Positions 1 through 9,594 of a stretch of DNA of 64,000 nt are shown in pieces; the first letter of the stretch is position 1; each line of letters opens with the position of its first letter. Source of the stretch: Bradyrhizobium sp. WBAH42 (GTDB lineage: Bacteria > Pseudomonadota > Alphaproteobacteria > Rhizobiales > Xanthobacteraceae); contig NZ_CP036533.1 in the NCBI RefSeq assembly GCF_024585265.1, positions 3,729,001 to 3,793,000 of the forward strand, given 5' to 3'. The notes beneath the pieces are model-generated. The model was not told the origin of the DNA. It made no database searches and saw only the letters and a list, made by a program, of their open reading frames with translations. The position numbers were made by a program, and so were the translations under genes.

Positions 1-80
1 CGTCATTGCGAGCGTAGCGAAGCAATCCAGAGTCGTTCTGCGGAGGGATTCTGGATTGCTTCGCTGCGCTCGCAATGACG
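1..80. repeat. Palindromic intergenic repeat, family A, copy 1
   Basis: The two ends are reverse complements (CGTCATTGCGAGC at the left, GCTCGCAATGACG at the right), with inner arms around GAAGCAATCCAG / CTGGATTGCTTC. Further copies lie at 8335-8414, 14275-14362 and 23898-24020. It would fold as one long hairpin and lies beyond the 3' end of the leftward tctC gene. It starts at the window edge, so it may extend further left. Confidence 0.9.
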
Positions 81-101
81 ATGTGGCAAGAGCTCAGTCC
101 T

Positions 102-1094
102 TCACGCCTTGCTCAGGCCCGCGGCCTTCATCGCCTCGCCCATCTGGGCATCGCCCTTGTCCATGAAGTCCGCGAAGTGGGCCGCATCGCCCCACACGGT
201 GCCGAAGCCGCGATTGCTCATGAAATCCTTGAACTCGGCCGAGTCGTAGACCTTCTTCAGCGCCGCCGTGAGCTTCGTTGCGATCTCCGGCGGCAGATTT
301 TTCGGCCCGGCAATGCCGCGCCAGGCGCCGGTTGCGTAGTCGATGCCCATGGCCTCCTTCAGCGTCGGCACGTCCTTGAACACCGGGTTGCGCGCGGGCG
401 CCATGATGGCGAGGCTCCTGGCCTTGCCGGCCTCGATGATCGCGCGCGCCTCCGGCACCGAGCAGGTGGTGAGGTCGAGACCGCCGGCGGCAAGATCCTG
501 CATCGCGGGTGCTGCGCCATTCGACGGCACCCAGGCGACCTGGTTGGCAGGCAGGCCCATCGCCTGCATCCAGCCGACCAGCGCCAGATGCCAGATGCCG
601 CCCTGGCCGGTGCCGGAGGCCTTGAACTTGCCGGGAGGCGCCGCCTTGATCGCATCGGCGAGCTCCTTGACCGTCTTGTAGGGCGAGGAGGAGGAGACCT
701 GGATGCCGGGCGGATCCTCGTTCATCAGTGCCAGCGGCGTGTAGCTCTTCGGCGTCAGGTCGGTGAGGCCCTGCCAGTGCATCATCGAGATTTCGACCGT
801 GAGCATGCCGATGGTGTAGCCGTCGGGCTGCGCGGTCGCGATCGCGCTGTGGCCGACCACGCCGGAGCCGCCGGTGCGGTTGACCACGTTGAACGGCTGG
901 CCGAGGTCCTTCTCCAGCAGCGCCGCGACGATGCGCGCGGTGGCATCGGTGCCGCCGCCGGCGCCCCAGGGCACGATCACGGTGACCGGACGGGCCGGAT
1001 AGGCTTGCGCAAGTGCGGGCTTGAAGCCGAAAGCGGCGGATGCCGCGACTGTGGCGGTGGAAGCCGCAAAGTTGCGGCGCGAAATCTTGGACAT
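102..1094 (-). CDS. Tripartite tricarboxylate transporter substrate-binding protein (TctC/Bug family)
   Basis: This is a periplasmic solute receptor of the TctC/Bug type, which captures small carboxylates for TctAB-type permeases. The start chosen gives 330 residues, opens with a Tat-like signal (SRRNF followed by a hydrophobic Ala-rich stretch ending in ALAQ), and has a good ribosome site (GGGAGGC). Translation from further upstream would add 70 residues that do not look like this family. The body has the family's YPARPVTVIVPWGAGGGTD opening and a conserved GVVGHSAIATAQPDGYTIG segment. No tctA or tctB lies beside it, as is common for orphan Bug receptors. The ligand cannot be told from sequence. 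Confidence 0.93.
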   Translation of the reverse strand: MSKISRRNFAASTATVAASAAFGFKPALAQAYPARPVTVIVPWGAGGGTDATARIVAALLEKDLGQPFNVVNRTGGSGVVGHSAIATAQPDGYTIGMLTVEISMMHWQGLTDLTPKSYTPLALMNEDPPGIQVSSSSPYKTVKELADAIKAAPPGKFKASGTGQGGIWHLALVGWMQAMGLPANQVAWVPSNGAAPAMQDLAAGGLDLTTCSVPEARAIIEAGKARSLAIMAPARNPVFKDVPTLKEAMGIDYATGAWRGIAGPKNLPPEIATKLTAALKKVYDSAEFKDFMSNRGFGTVWGDAAHFADFMDKGDAQMGEAMKAAGLSKA

Positions 1095-1311
1095 TGAATG
1101 CCTCCCAGCGGCGCCCGTGATGTCGGACGCTCTTGTCAACGCCGGCATTCTAGTCGGCTTTGCGTCGCCGCTGCAAGGTAGCGCTACCAACTGGAAGCGC
1201 CATGTTGTGTGAAAGCAGACGGCCCGCGAATGGGGGTCGGAAATCGGGTGGGTTTTGTCCGCGCGCGAAGCCAACTTCAGCGCGTAACGAAGAACCAAAG
1301 GCAAGCCATCG

Positions 1312-1791
1312 ATGACCCAAGCCTATTACAGCGCCGTGCTGGACCATCCGCTGAACGACGTCTGGTCGCTGATCCGCGATTTCAACAACTACCCCGCTTA
1401 CATCGACGGGGTGAGCGAAAGCGAGATCGAAGATGACAAGCGCGGCGATGAAGTCGGCGCCATCAGGCGCTTCTGCTATCTCGGAAACCTGATCCGCCAG
1501 CGTCTGGTCGATCACTCGGACCGGCAGCACACTCTCACTTATGCCGGTCTCGAGGCGATACCCTACCCGCAAGACGACGGCGGACCGAGTCCGGCGCCGG
1601 CGCGCTACCAAGGCACCATGCATCTGCGTCCGATCGTCGAAGGCGACCGCACCCTCATCGAATGGTCGGTCGCGCTCGAAACCGAAGCTGCGGACGCCGA
1701 GCGCTGGAAAGCCCTGTTTGCCGCCTGGATTCCCGATTGGACGGATTCACTGGCACGGACCCTGGCCCGGACCCGTCCGCGATCTGGTTAG
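1312..1791 (+). CDS. SRPBCC (START/polyketide cyclase-like) family protein
   Basis: A 159-residue protein of the SRPBCC helix-grip fold, which binds hydrophobic ligands in a deep cavity. It begins with the usual pattern of a short beta strand followed by a helix (residues about 10-30, with LDHPLNDVWSLIRDFNNYPAY), then a run of beta strands and a C-terminal helix (residues about 125-155) with a conserved Trp-rich segment. There is no signal peptide, so it is probably cytosolic. It is divergent from the tctC gene on its left and convergent with the mutase gene on its right. The ligand and reaction are unknown. Confidence 0.85.
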   Translation: MTQAYYSAVLDHPLNDVWSLIRDFNNYPAYIDGVSESEIEDDKRGDEVGAIRRFCYLGNLIRQRLVDHSDRQHTLTYAGLEAIPYPQDDGGPSPAPARYQGTMHLRPIVEGDRTLIEWSVALETEAADAERWKALFAAWIPDWTDSLARTLARTRPRSG

Positions 1792-1892
1792 AGCATGATC
1801 CGGAAAAGTGTGACGCGGTTTTCCGAGCGGATCATCCTCAAACAAGGATCTAAGGCGCGATGACGATTCGTCCAAATCTCATCGCGCTTTAG
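1791..1892. repeat. Palindromic intergenic repeat, family D
   Basis: Two adjoining hairpin-forming elements. The first pairs GAGCATGATCCGGAAAA with TTTTCCGAGCGGATCATCCTC; the second pairs AAGGCGCGATGA with TCATCGCGCTTTAG. It fills the gap between the convergent SRPBCC and mutase genes. Elements of this form recur in Bradyrhizobium and Rhodopseudomonas intergenic DNA (from memory). It could serve as a bidirectional terminator. Confidence 0.7.
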
Positions 1893-1910
1893 AAGATCTC
1901 GAGGGAGAGG

Positions 1911-4067
<2,157 letters not shown>

Positions 4068-4088
4068 GGCTTCAACCATATCGTAAGC

Positions 4089-4553
4089 TCAATCATGATC
4101 CGGATGCTGATGGCTGACGATGGTCGCCATCTTCTCCGGTCCGTAATTCTGCTGCGTGGTCTGGCTCGGCAGATTGGCGATGCCGACCACCCAGCCGAGG
4201 CGGGATTCGGTGCCATATTGCCGGGTCGGCACCACGTGGTCCGGTCGGTCGAAGGCGCCGGTCATGATCTCGATGCGCGGGCCATCGATGCGGCGGAAGC
4301 TCAGGGGCGTGCCGCAGGCGGCGCAGAAATCGCGCATCGCGATCGACGAAGATTGGAACGCCGACGGCGTGCCCTTGGTCCAGGCAAAGTCCGTCTTCTC
4401 GATATCGGCGAAGGAGGCAAACGGCGCGCCGCTGGCCTTCTGGCACATCCGGCAGTGGCAGATCGAAATCTTGTTCGGCGACGCCGTCAGCGCAAAGCGC
4501 ACGGCGCCGCATTGGCAGCCACCGGTGAGAACGGGTTTGCTGGTCTCGGTCAT
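4089..4553 (-). CDS. GFA-family (glutathione-dependent formaldehyde-activating-like) zinc protein
   Basis: A 154-residue protein of the GFA/CENP-V fold. It carries the zinc ligands in the usual order: GGCQCGAV (residues 12-18), CHCRMC (about 33-38), and CAACGTPL (about 77-84). Despite the family name, most members have no proven formaldehyde activity. Its start overlaps the stop of the small mutase subunit by 4 bases (ATGA), and it ends about 20 bases before the large subunit, so it is almost certainly made from the mutase transcript. A role in mutase function is inference only. Confidence 0.9.
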   Translation of the reverse strand: MTETSKPVLTGGCQCGAVRFALTASPNKISICHCRMCQKASGAPFASFADIEKTDFAWTKGTPSAFQSSSIAMRDFCAACGTPLSFRRIDGPRIEIMTGAFDRPDHVVPTRQYGTESRLGWVVGIANLPSQTTQQNYGPEKMATIVSHQHPDHD

Positions 4554-6421
4554 GCCATTTCCATCCGTCGATAGGCGTCTTGCAACGTGACAACCGCATC
4601 ACCCCCGGCGAAGACAAAACCCGTGACGCCGGCGGCCCGCAGCGCCGCCTCGGCCTCAGCCGGGCGGCCTGCCAGATAGATATGTCGCCCGCCGCTCGAT
4701 TGCAGGGCCCTTGCCGCAGCTTCGGCGTGTTCCGCATAGACCTTGTCGCTGGAACACAGACAGGCCAGCTCGGCGCCGGAGGCCTTGAAGGCCGCGGCCA
4801 GCTTGGCCGGATCGGCAAAGCCCTCGCTGTCGACCGCCTGGATGCCGCCGGCCTCGAAGAAGCTCTTGGCGAACGTCGCGCGCGCGGTGAAATCGGCGGG
4901 CGTGCCGAGATTGGCCAGGAACACCTTTGGCCGTGCGCCCCGCGCCTTCAACATCGCGTCGGATTTGTCGCGCAGCGCCTCGAACGGTTCCGCGAGACGG
5001 ATCGGCGCCAGCGCCTCGAACTTGTATGTCTGTTCGCCATAGGGCGGAAGCGCGATCGGCGTTGCCTTCAGGACAGTGGCTTCGCTCTCCTGCAGGTTCG
5101 GAAACTCGCTGGCGCCGGTCAGCACGTCGCGGCGCTTCGCGATATTAGCCTCGCGCGCCTTCCGCGTGGCCGCGACCTTGCTCTGGAACACACCCTGCTG
5201 AAGCGCGGCGAAGGCGCCACCGGATTTCTCGCTCTCCTGGAATAGCGCCCAGGCCGCTTCGCACAGCTGCGCCGTCAGCGTCTCGATCCCGCCGGCGCCC
5301 GCCGCAGGATCGCTGACCTTGGCGAGGTTGCTTTCTTCCAGCAGCAAAAGCTGGGTGCTGCGCGCCACGCGCCGCGCGAACGGATCGGGTAGGCCGAGCG
5401 CCAACGTATGCGGCAGCACGGTGATGGCATTGGCGCCGGCGAGCCCCGCGGCGAAGGTCGCCACGGTCGCGCGCAGCATGTTCACGTAGGGATCGCGCTG
5501 CGTCAGCATGCGCCAGGACGTATCGGCGGCGATGAACAGCGGTTTCGGCGTGAGCCCGCAAGCGGTCACGATGCGCGCCCACAACAGCCGCAGCGCGCGG
5601 AATTTGGCCATGGTCAGGAATTGGTCGGCATCAGCGGCGAGCCGCGCATAGACCATGCCCTGCGCGGTTTCCAGCGGAATGCCCGCGCCTTCGATCGCGC
5701 GCAGATAAGCGACGCCGCAGGCCAGCACGAAGGCGAGCTCCTGCACTTCCGAACCACCGGCATCATGGATCACGCGGCCGTCGGCGGAGGCGAACGGCCC
5801 CCTGAAGCCGAGCCCGGCGAGGCCCTTGATGGCGCCCGTGATCGCGGGGGCGATTTCCTCCCAAGTATAGGGGCTGTGGCCCCACACCGCGCCAGCCGCG
5901 AGCGGATCGAGCCCGAAGCGGATGTTGCAGGCGGCGGGATCGAGGCCGTTGCACTTCACATATTCCGCGACATGGATCGCCGCCATCCGCGATTGCGGTC
6001 CGATCTCGAGGTCGATGCCGATCCCGGCGTCGAGATGAATGTCCTTCAAGACCTTTGCAACCGCGTCGGCAGAAGGTTCCAGGCCGAAACCGCGCGCGCC
6101 ATTGGCGCCGGCGAACACCAGTGCAAGCCCGGTTGCACCGTTCTCCAGATCCTGCAGCGCCTGCGCATTCGCGAGCGCAGCGTCGGGATGGTCGATCCGC
6201 TGCACGATCTGCCACGGCGCGGCCGCGGCCCGTCCGACCACGGGTGCAACGCCCCTCGCGCGCGGATAGAGCGGTTCGATCTTGATGCCGTCATAGGTCT
6301 TGCCGACCAGCTTCTCGAACGGCGCGCCCTTCAGCACGCCGTCGACCAGCTTGCGCCAGTCCTCAGGCGTAGCCTTGGGAAAATCCGCCGCCAGCGGCAG
6401 GTCGTCAGTCACGGAGGTCAT
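4550..6421 (-). CDS. mutA: Methylmalonyl-CoA mutase, small (non-catalytic) subunit
   Basis: The 623-residue partner of the large mutase subunit in the alpha-beta heterodimer. It has the same barrel-plus-Rossmann layout as the large subunit, but the C-terminal domain reads ANLGTPADFTARA where the large subunit has the cobalamin-ligand motif with DxHxxG. The B12-ligating His is therefore missing, as expected for MutA. The ATG chosen has GGGAGC upstream. It follows folK by 81 bases in the same direction and could be co-transcribed with the folate genes, though the gap is large enough for its own promoter. I see no cobalamin riboswitch in that gap. Confidence 0.95.
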   Translation of the reverse strand: MTSVTDDLPLAADFPKATPEDWRKLVDGVLKGAPFEKLVGKTYDGIKIEPLYPRARGVAPVVGRAAAAPWQIVQRIDHPDAALANAQALQDLENGATGLALVFAGANGARGFGLEPSADAVAKVLKDIHLDAGIGIDLEIGPQSRMAAIHVAEYVKCNGLDPAACNIRFGLDPLAAGAVWGHSPYTWEEIAPAITGAIKGLAGLGFRGPFASADGRVIHDAGGSEVQELAFVLACGVAYLRAIEGAGIPLETAQGMVYARLAADADQFLTMAKFRALRLLWARIVTACGLTPKPLFIAADTSWRMLTQRDPYVNMLRATVATFAAGLAGANAITVLPHTLALGLPDPFARRVARSTQLLLLEESNLAKVSDPAAGAGGIETLTAQLCEAAWALFQESEKSGGAFAALQQGVFQSKVAATRKAREANIAKRRDVLTGASEFPNLQESEATVLKATPIALPPYGEQTYKFEALAPIRLAEPFEALRDKSDAMLKARGARPKVFLANLGTPADFTARATFAKSFFEAGGIQAVDSEGFADPAKLAAAFKASGAELACLCSSDKVYAEHAEAAARALQSSGGRHIYLAGRPAEAEAALRAAGVTGFVFAGGDAVVTLQDAYRRMEMA

Positions 6422-6502
6422 GCGGCGCGGGGCTCCCGAACGTCTTGTTATTCGCAGGCGAAATTGCCACGGCGGACCGTTCCTGCAAACGGTTGTTTTT
6501 GG

Positions 6503-6994
6503 TTAACCGGTATCCGGAAGCCGCTCAATGCCTTGCGTCGAGACGCTGGCGAGCCCGTCACGCACACGAATGCCCGAGATCACGCGGTCCGGTGCGATTT
6601 CGGCCAGCGGCACCAGCACGAAGGCGCGCTCGAACAGGCGCGGATGCGGCAGCGTCAGGTCGGGCTTCTGCAAGGAGACATCGTCGTAGGCGATCATATC
6701 GAGATCGAGCGTGCGCGGGCCCCAGCGCCGCGCCTTGGTGCGTGTGCGGCCGAATTTCTGCTCGACTTTCTGCAGCACGAACAATAGCGCATGCGGATCG
6801 AGACTGGTCTCGATCTCGATACAGGCATTGATGAAGGGATCCTGGTTCTCGTCGCCCCAGGGCGGGGTCGTATAGTCGGACGAGCGCGCGATCAGTGCCC
6901 CCTGTGCCATGCCGCAGATATGCGCGATCGCCTTTTTGAACGTCGCGCGGACATCGCCGACATTGCCGCCGAGTGCGATCAGCACGCTCGCCAT
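6503..6994 (-). CDS. folK: 2-amino-4-hydroxy-6-hydroxymethyldihydropteridine diphosphokinase (HPPK)
   Basis: It transfers pyrophosphate from ATP to 6-hydroxymethyl-dihydropterin in folate synthesis. The 163 residues match the usual HPPK length and show ALGGNVGD at the N-terminus, the catalytic RRWGPRTLDLDMI segment with its Asp pair for magnesium, and LPHPRLFERAFVLVPL. It is the last gene of a folP-folB-folK run, starting one base after the folB stop. Cytosolic. Confidence 0.96.
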   Translation of the reverse strand: MASVLIALGGNVGDVRATFKKAIAHICGMAQGALIARSSDYTTPPWGDENQDPFINACIEIETSLDPHALLFVLQKVEQKFGRTRTKARRWGPRTLDLDMIAYDDVSLQKPDLTLPHPRLFERAFVLVPLAEIAPDRVISGIRVRDGLASVSTQGIERLPDTG

Positions 6995-6995
6995 A

Positions 6996-7364
6996 TTAGG
7001 GGTGCCGCGAGCGTGTCAGCACGATACCGACATCGTCGAAGATCGCGGCGATCGGCGCATGCGGCTTGTGCACCGTGACCTTCACGGCGCGGATGCGCGG
7101 GAAGTGCGACAGGATCGCATCAGCCACCGCGCCCGCCGCGCGCTCCAGGAGCTTGTAATTGGTGTTCTTGAACGCCGCCGTCGTCGTCGCCACGACTTCA
7201 GCGTACGACACCGTGTCGGCGAGCCGGTCGCTGCGCGCAGGCTCCGACAGGTCGGTATAGAGCTCGAGATCGATGACGAAACGCTGGCCGACCTCGGTTT
7301 CGTGATCCATCACGCCGTGGCGGGCATGGATCGACAGGCCGGTGACGAAGATCGTATCGGTCAT
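6996..7364 (-). CDS. folB: Dihydroneopterin aldolase
   Basis: It cleaves 7,8-dihydroneopterin to 6-hydroxymethyl-dihydropterin and glycolaldehyde. At 122 residues it is the normal size. The active-site Glu lies in HARHGVMDHETEVGQ and the catalytic Lys in VKVTVHKPHAPI. It overlaps the end of folP by 4 bases and is followed at once by folK, so the three enzymes of successive folate steps are translated from one message. Confidence 0.95.
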   Translation of the reverse strand: MTDTIFVTGLSIHARHGVMDHETEVGQRFVIDLELYTDLSEPARSDRLADTVSYAEVVATTTAAFKNTNYKLLERAAGAVADAILSHFPRIRAVKVTVHKPHAPIAAIFDDVGIVLTRSRHP

Positions 7365-8221
7365 TGCTCGCTCTCGATGGCATGCGCCACCCGCAGGGCC
7401 TGCAGGGTTTCGGCGACGTCATGGGTCCGGATGATCTTTGCACCGCGCTGCGCGGCGATCAGATGCGCCGCGATCGAGCCGGCGAGCCGCTCCGAGGGCT
7501 CCGACGGCGACACCGTGACGATGAAGCGTTTTCGCGAGGCGCCGACCAGGATCGGCAGGCCGAACATGTCGAGCTCGCGCAAGCGCGCCAGTGCGGTCAT
7601 GCTCTGCTCGGCGGTCTTGCCGAAGCCGATCCCGGGATCGAGCACGATCTTGTCGCGCGCGATGCCGGCTTTTGCGGCAAGGTCCAGCGAGCGCAGGAAG
7701 AACGTCTTGATGTCCGCGACGATGTCGATGGCGGGATCGACGCTGTCGCGGTTGTGCATGACGATGACGGGCACGCCCCTGGCGGCGATCAGCGGCGCCA
7801 TCTCGGCGTCGCGTTGCAGGCCCCAGACGTCGTTGGCGATCGCCGCGCCCTGGTCGAGCGCGAAGGCCACCACCTCCGCCTTCATGCTGTCGATCGAGAC
7901 GGGCACACCGAGCGCCACGATGTCCGATAGCACCGGCTTCAGCCGCGCGAGCTCCTCCGCCGCCGTGACCGGCCGGGCGCCCTGGTAGGGCCGGGTGGAT
8001 TCGGCGCCGATATCGATGATGTCGACGCCGGCGGCGATCATCGCCCGCGCCCGCTCCAGCGCCCGCGCGGGCGCGATGAACTCGCCGCCGTCGGAGAAGG
8101 AATCCGGGGTGATGTTGAGCACGCCCATCACCGCAGGAAGCGGCCGGCCCACGAGCGTCCGCAGCGCGTCGATCCCGGCCGAGCCGGCCGGCGGGACGGA
8201 AGGGGAGGGCGAGGCATTCAT
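7361..8221 (-). CDS. folP: Dihydropteroate synthase
   Basis: It joins p-aminobenzoate to hydroxymethyl-dihydropterin pyrophosphate; it is the sulfonamide target. Motifs seen in order: MGVLNITPDSFSDGG, IDIGAESTRP, NDVWG, and DPGIGFGKT, then a terminal GSIAAHL segment. The start chosen (286 residues) is preceded by clearly non-homologous sequence; reading from further upstream begins inside a family A repeat and gives a spurious MLRCARND leader. First gene of the folP-folB-folK operon. Confidence 0.96.
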   Translation of the reverse strand: MNASPSPSVPPAGSAGIDALRTLVGRPLPAVMGVLNITPDSFSDGGEFIAPARALERARAMIAAGVDIIDIGAESTRPYQGARPVTAAEELARLKPVLSDIVALGVPVSIDSMKAEVVAFALDQGAAIANDVWGLQRDAEMAPLIAARGVPVIVMHNRDSVDPAIDIVADIKTFFLRSLDLAAKAGIARDKIVLDPGIGFGKTAEQSMTALARLRELDMFGLPILVGASRKRFIVTVSPSEPSERLAGSIAAHLIAAQRGAKIIRTHDVAETLQALRVAHAIESEQ

Positions 8222-8334
8222 GCGGCCCGCTTTGCGCGGTCGCGAAGAGGGTGTCAAGCCGGGATTGAGGGCGATTCGCGGCCATTCCGATGCGCACAGA
8301 CGGCCGAGAGGACGCGATGTTCTTGCCCACACTC

Positions 8335-8414
8335 CGTCATTGCGAGCGCAGCGAAGCAATCCAGACTGTCACCGCGGAAAGATTCTGGATTGCTTCGCTG
8401 CGCTCGCAATGACG
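8335..8414. repeat. Palindromic intergenic repeat, family A, copy 2
   Basis: Same 80-base layout and same outer and inner arms as the copy at 1-80, with a different central loop. It lies between the folP start and the DUF4332 gene, 110 bases upstream of folP. Confidence 0.9.
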
Positions 8415-8458
8415 ATCTGGGAGCAGTGATGCCCCACCTCTCCAGCTTGGCCCGCAGC

Positions 8459-8866
8459 CTAATACGTAATCTTCGGCGGCAGCTTCTTGGCCTTGGCGAT
8501 GATGTCGCCGACCGACTTCTCGGAAGGCAGGAGGCGGACGAGCTTCTTCTTCTCGTTGGCCTCGCGCATGCTCTGCGCCAGTCTCGCCGGATTTCGATAG
8601 GCGAGCTCGCGCACGGTGGTGACGCCGGCGGCGCGGACGAGCCCGACCTTGGCCCTGCCCATGCCGGGGATGCGCATGTAGTCGGAGACGTTGGCCCATT
8701 CCAGCAATTGCTGCTCGCTGATGCCGGTCTTGGCCGAAAGCGCCTTGCGGCCCTTCACGGTGGAGGCCGCCTCGAGCAGCGCGTCCGTGGTGCGGATTCC
8801 TTGCGCCTTCAGCTTGTTGGCGGCAAAGGCCGGCAGGCCCTCAATCTCGGAGATCGGATATGTCAT
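8459..8866 (-). CDS. DUF4332 domain protein (helix-hairpin-helix-like)
   Basis: A 135-residue protein with two helix-hairpin-helix-like segments: IEGLPAFAANKLKAQGIRT near the N-terminus and MRIPGMGRAKVGLVRAAGVTT at about residues 62-84. This matches my recollection of DUF4332 proteins. Such motifs usually contact nucleic acid backbones or other proteins; the function here is unknown. It has no signal peptide. It lies 24 bases downstream of the next leftward gene and may share its transcript. Confidence 0.8.
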   Translation of the reverse strand: MTYPISEIEGLPAFAANKLKAQGIRTTDALLEAASTVKGRKALSAKTGISEQQLLEWANVSDYMRIPGMGRAKVGLVRAAGVTTVRELAYRNPARLAQSMREANEKKKLVRLLPSEKSVGDIIAKAKKLPPKITY

Positions 8867-8890
8867 GATGCTCGATATGAAAAGCGTCGC

Positions 8891-9256
8891 TCAGGCGAAC
8901 TGGCTGAGGCCCGGCGTCCCCGCAATGATCTTGCCCATCTGATCCGCTCCGATTTTGTCTCGCCCGTAGCGGAAAAGTTCACGGGAGACGTTTTGAATCT
9001 CGGACATGCCGAGCCCGAGGCTCATCAGGCGCGTGCCGACGGCCATCAAGCCGCCGCCCATCAGCCGCGACAGGGCGCCACCGCTCTTGGACGCTTCGAT
9101 CGCAGCTTCCGCTCCGGGGATCTGATCGATCAGGGCCTGCACGGTGTCGGAAGGACCCTCGTTGCGAAGGAAGGCCAGGATGATGCCGACGGTCTTTTCA
9201 GCGACAGCACCGTCTATGCTGGCGTTTGTCGCCAGCCGTCCGATCAGCTCGTCCAT
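8891..9256 (-). CDS. Conserved hypothetical protein, possibly DUF2267/DUF2780-like
   Basis: A 121-residue, mostly helical protein with a Gly-rich turn (SRLMGGGLMAVGTRLMSLGLGM) in the middle. The N-terminal half (MDELIGRLATNASIDGAVAEKTVGIILAFLRNEG) looks like the helical repeats of DUF2267/DUF2780 proteins, but I cannot settle the family. No signal peptide or catalytic motif is seen. It is probably co-transcribed with the DUF4332 gene. Confidence 0.7.
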   Translation of the reverse strand: MDELIGRLATNASIDGAVAEKTVGIILAFLRNEGPSDTVQALIDQIPGAEAAIEASKSGGALSRLMGGGLMAVGTRLMSLGLGMSEIQNVSRELFRYGRDKIGADQMGKIIAGTPGLSQFA

Positions 9257-9594
9257 AAGACCCGCCCCTCAGCCGGTTTACATTCCGGAATATTGCTTTC
9301 GAAAACGATCTTGAGCCGGTGTGACGTGAAATACAAGCGATGAACGCATGCGCCGTCGCGAACGCGCGAAAAGTGTTGCCGCCGTGCAAGAGCCTAGAAC
9401 GAATCGGCAAAAAATTGCCGCGTTGCGAACGCCGCGTTCCGACTTTCGGCTGATCTCGCCCATCGGTGTCCGATAATGTCGCATGCGCAGGAGCCGCTGA
9501 ACCGATTTAATCGGCGCGCGAGATGCGTTAAACTACGGAACTGGTGCATTTGAGTTTCAATACGCGAAACTCGGCAGAGAGATCAGAGAGAATA
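9257..9594. other. 338-base gap between divergent genes
   Basis: No gene is supported. It must hold the promoters of the leftward hypothetical gene and the rightward HerA-like gene. A perfect 13-base palindrome (CCGATTTAATCGG) at 9502-9514 lies about 80 bases before the HerA-like start and could be an operator. AGAGAG just before 9595 is the likely ribosome site. Confidence 0.5.

Noticed and set aside
6422..6502. A cobalamin riboswitch ahead of the B12-dependent mutase genes
   Set aside because: The gap is only 81 bases and shows just a 6-base stem (ACCGTT / AACGGT); no B12-box-like sequence was seen.
8222..8359. Upstream extension of folP beginning MLRCARND
   Set aside because: The extension is translated from a family A palindromic repeat and ordinary gap sequence, not from conserved protein.
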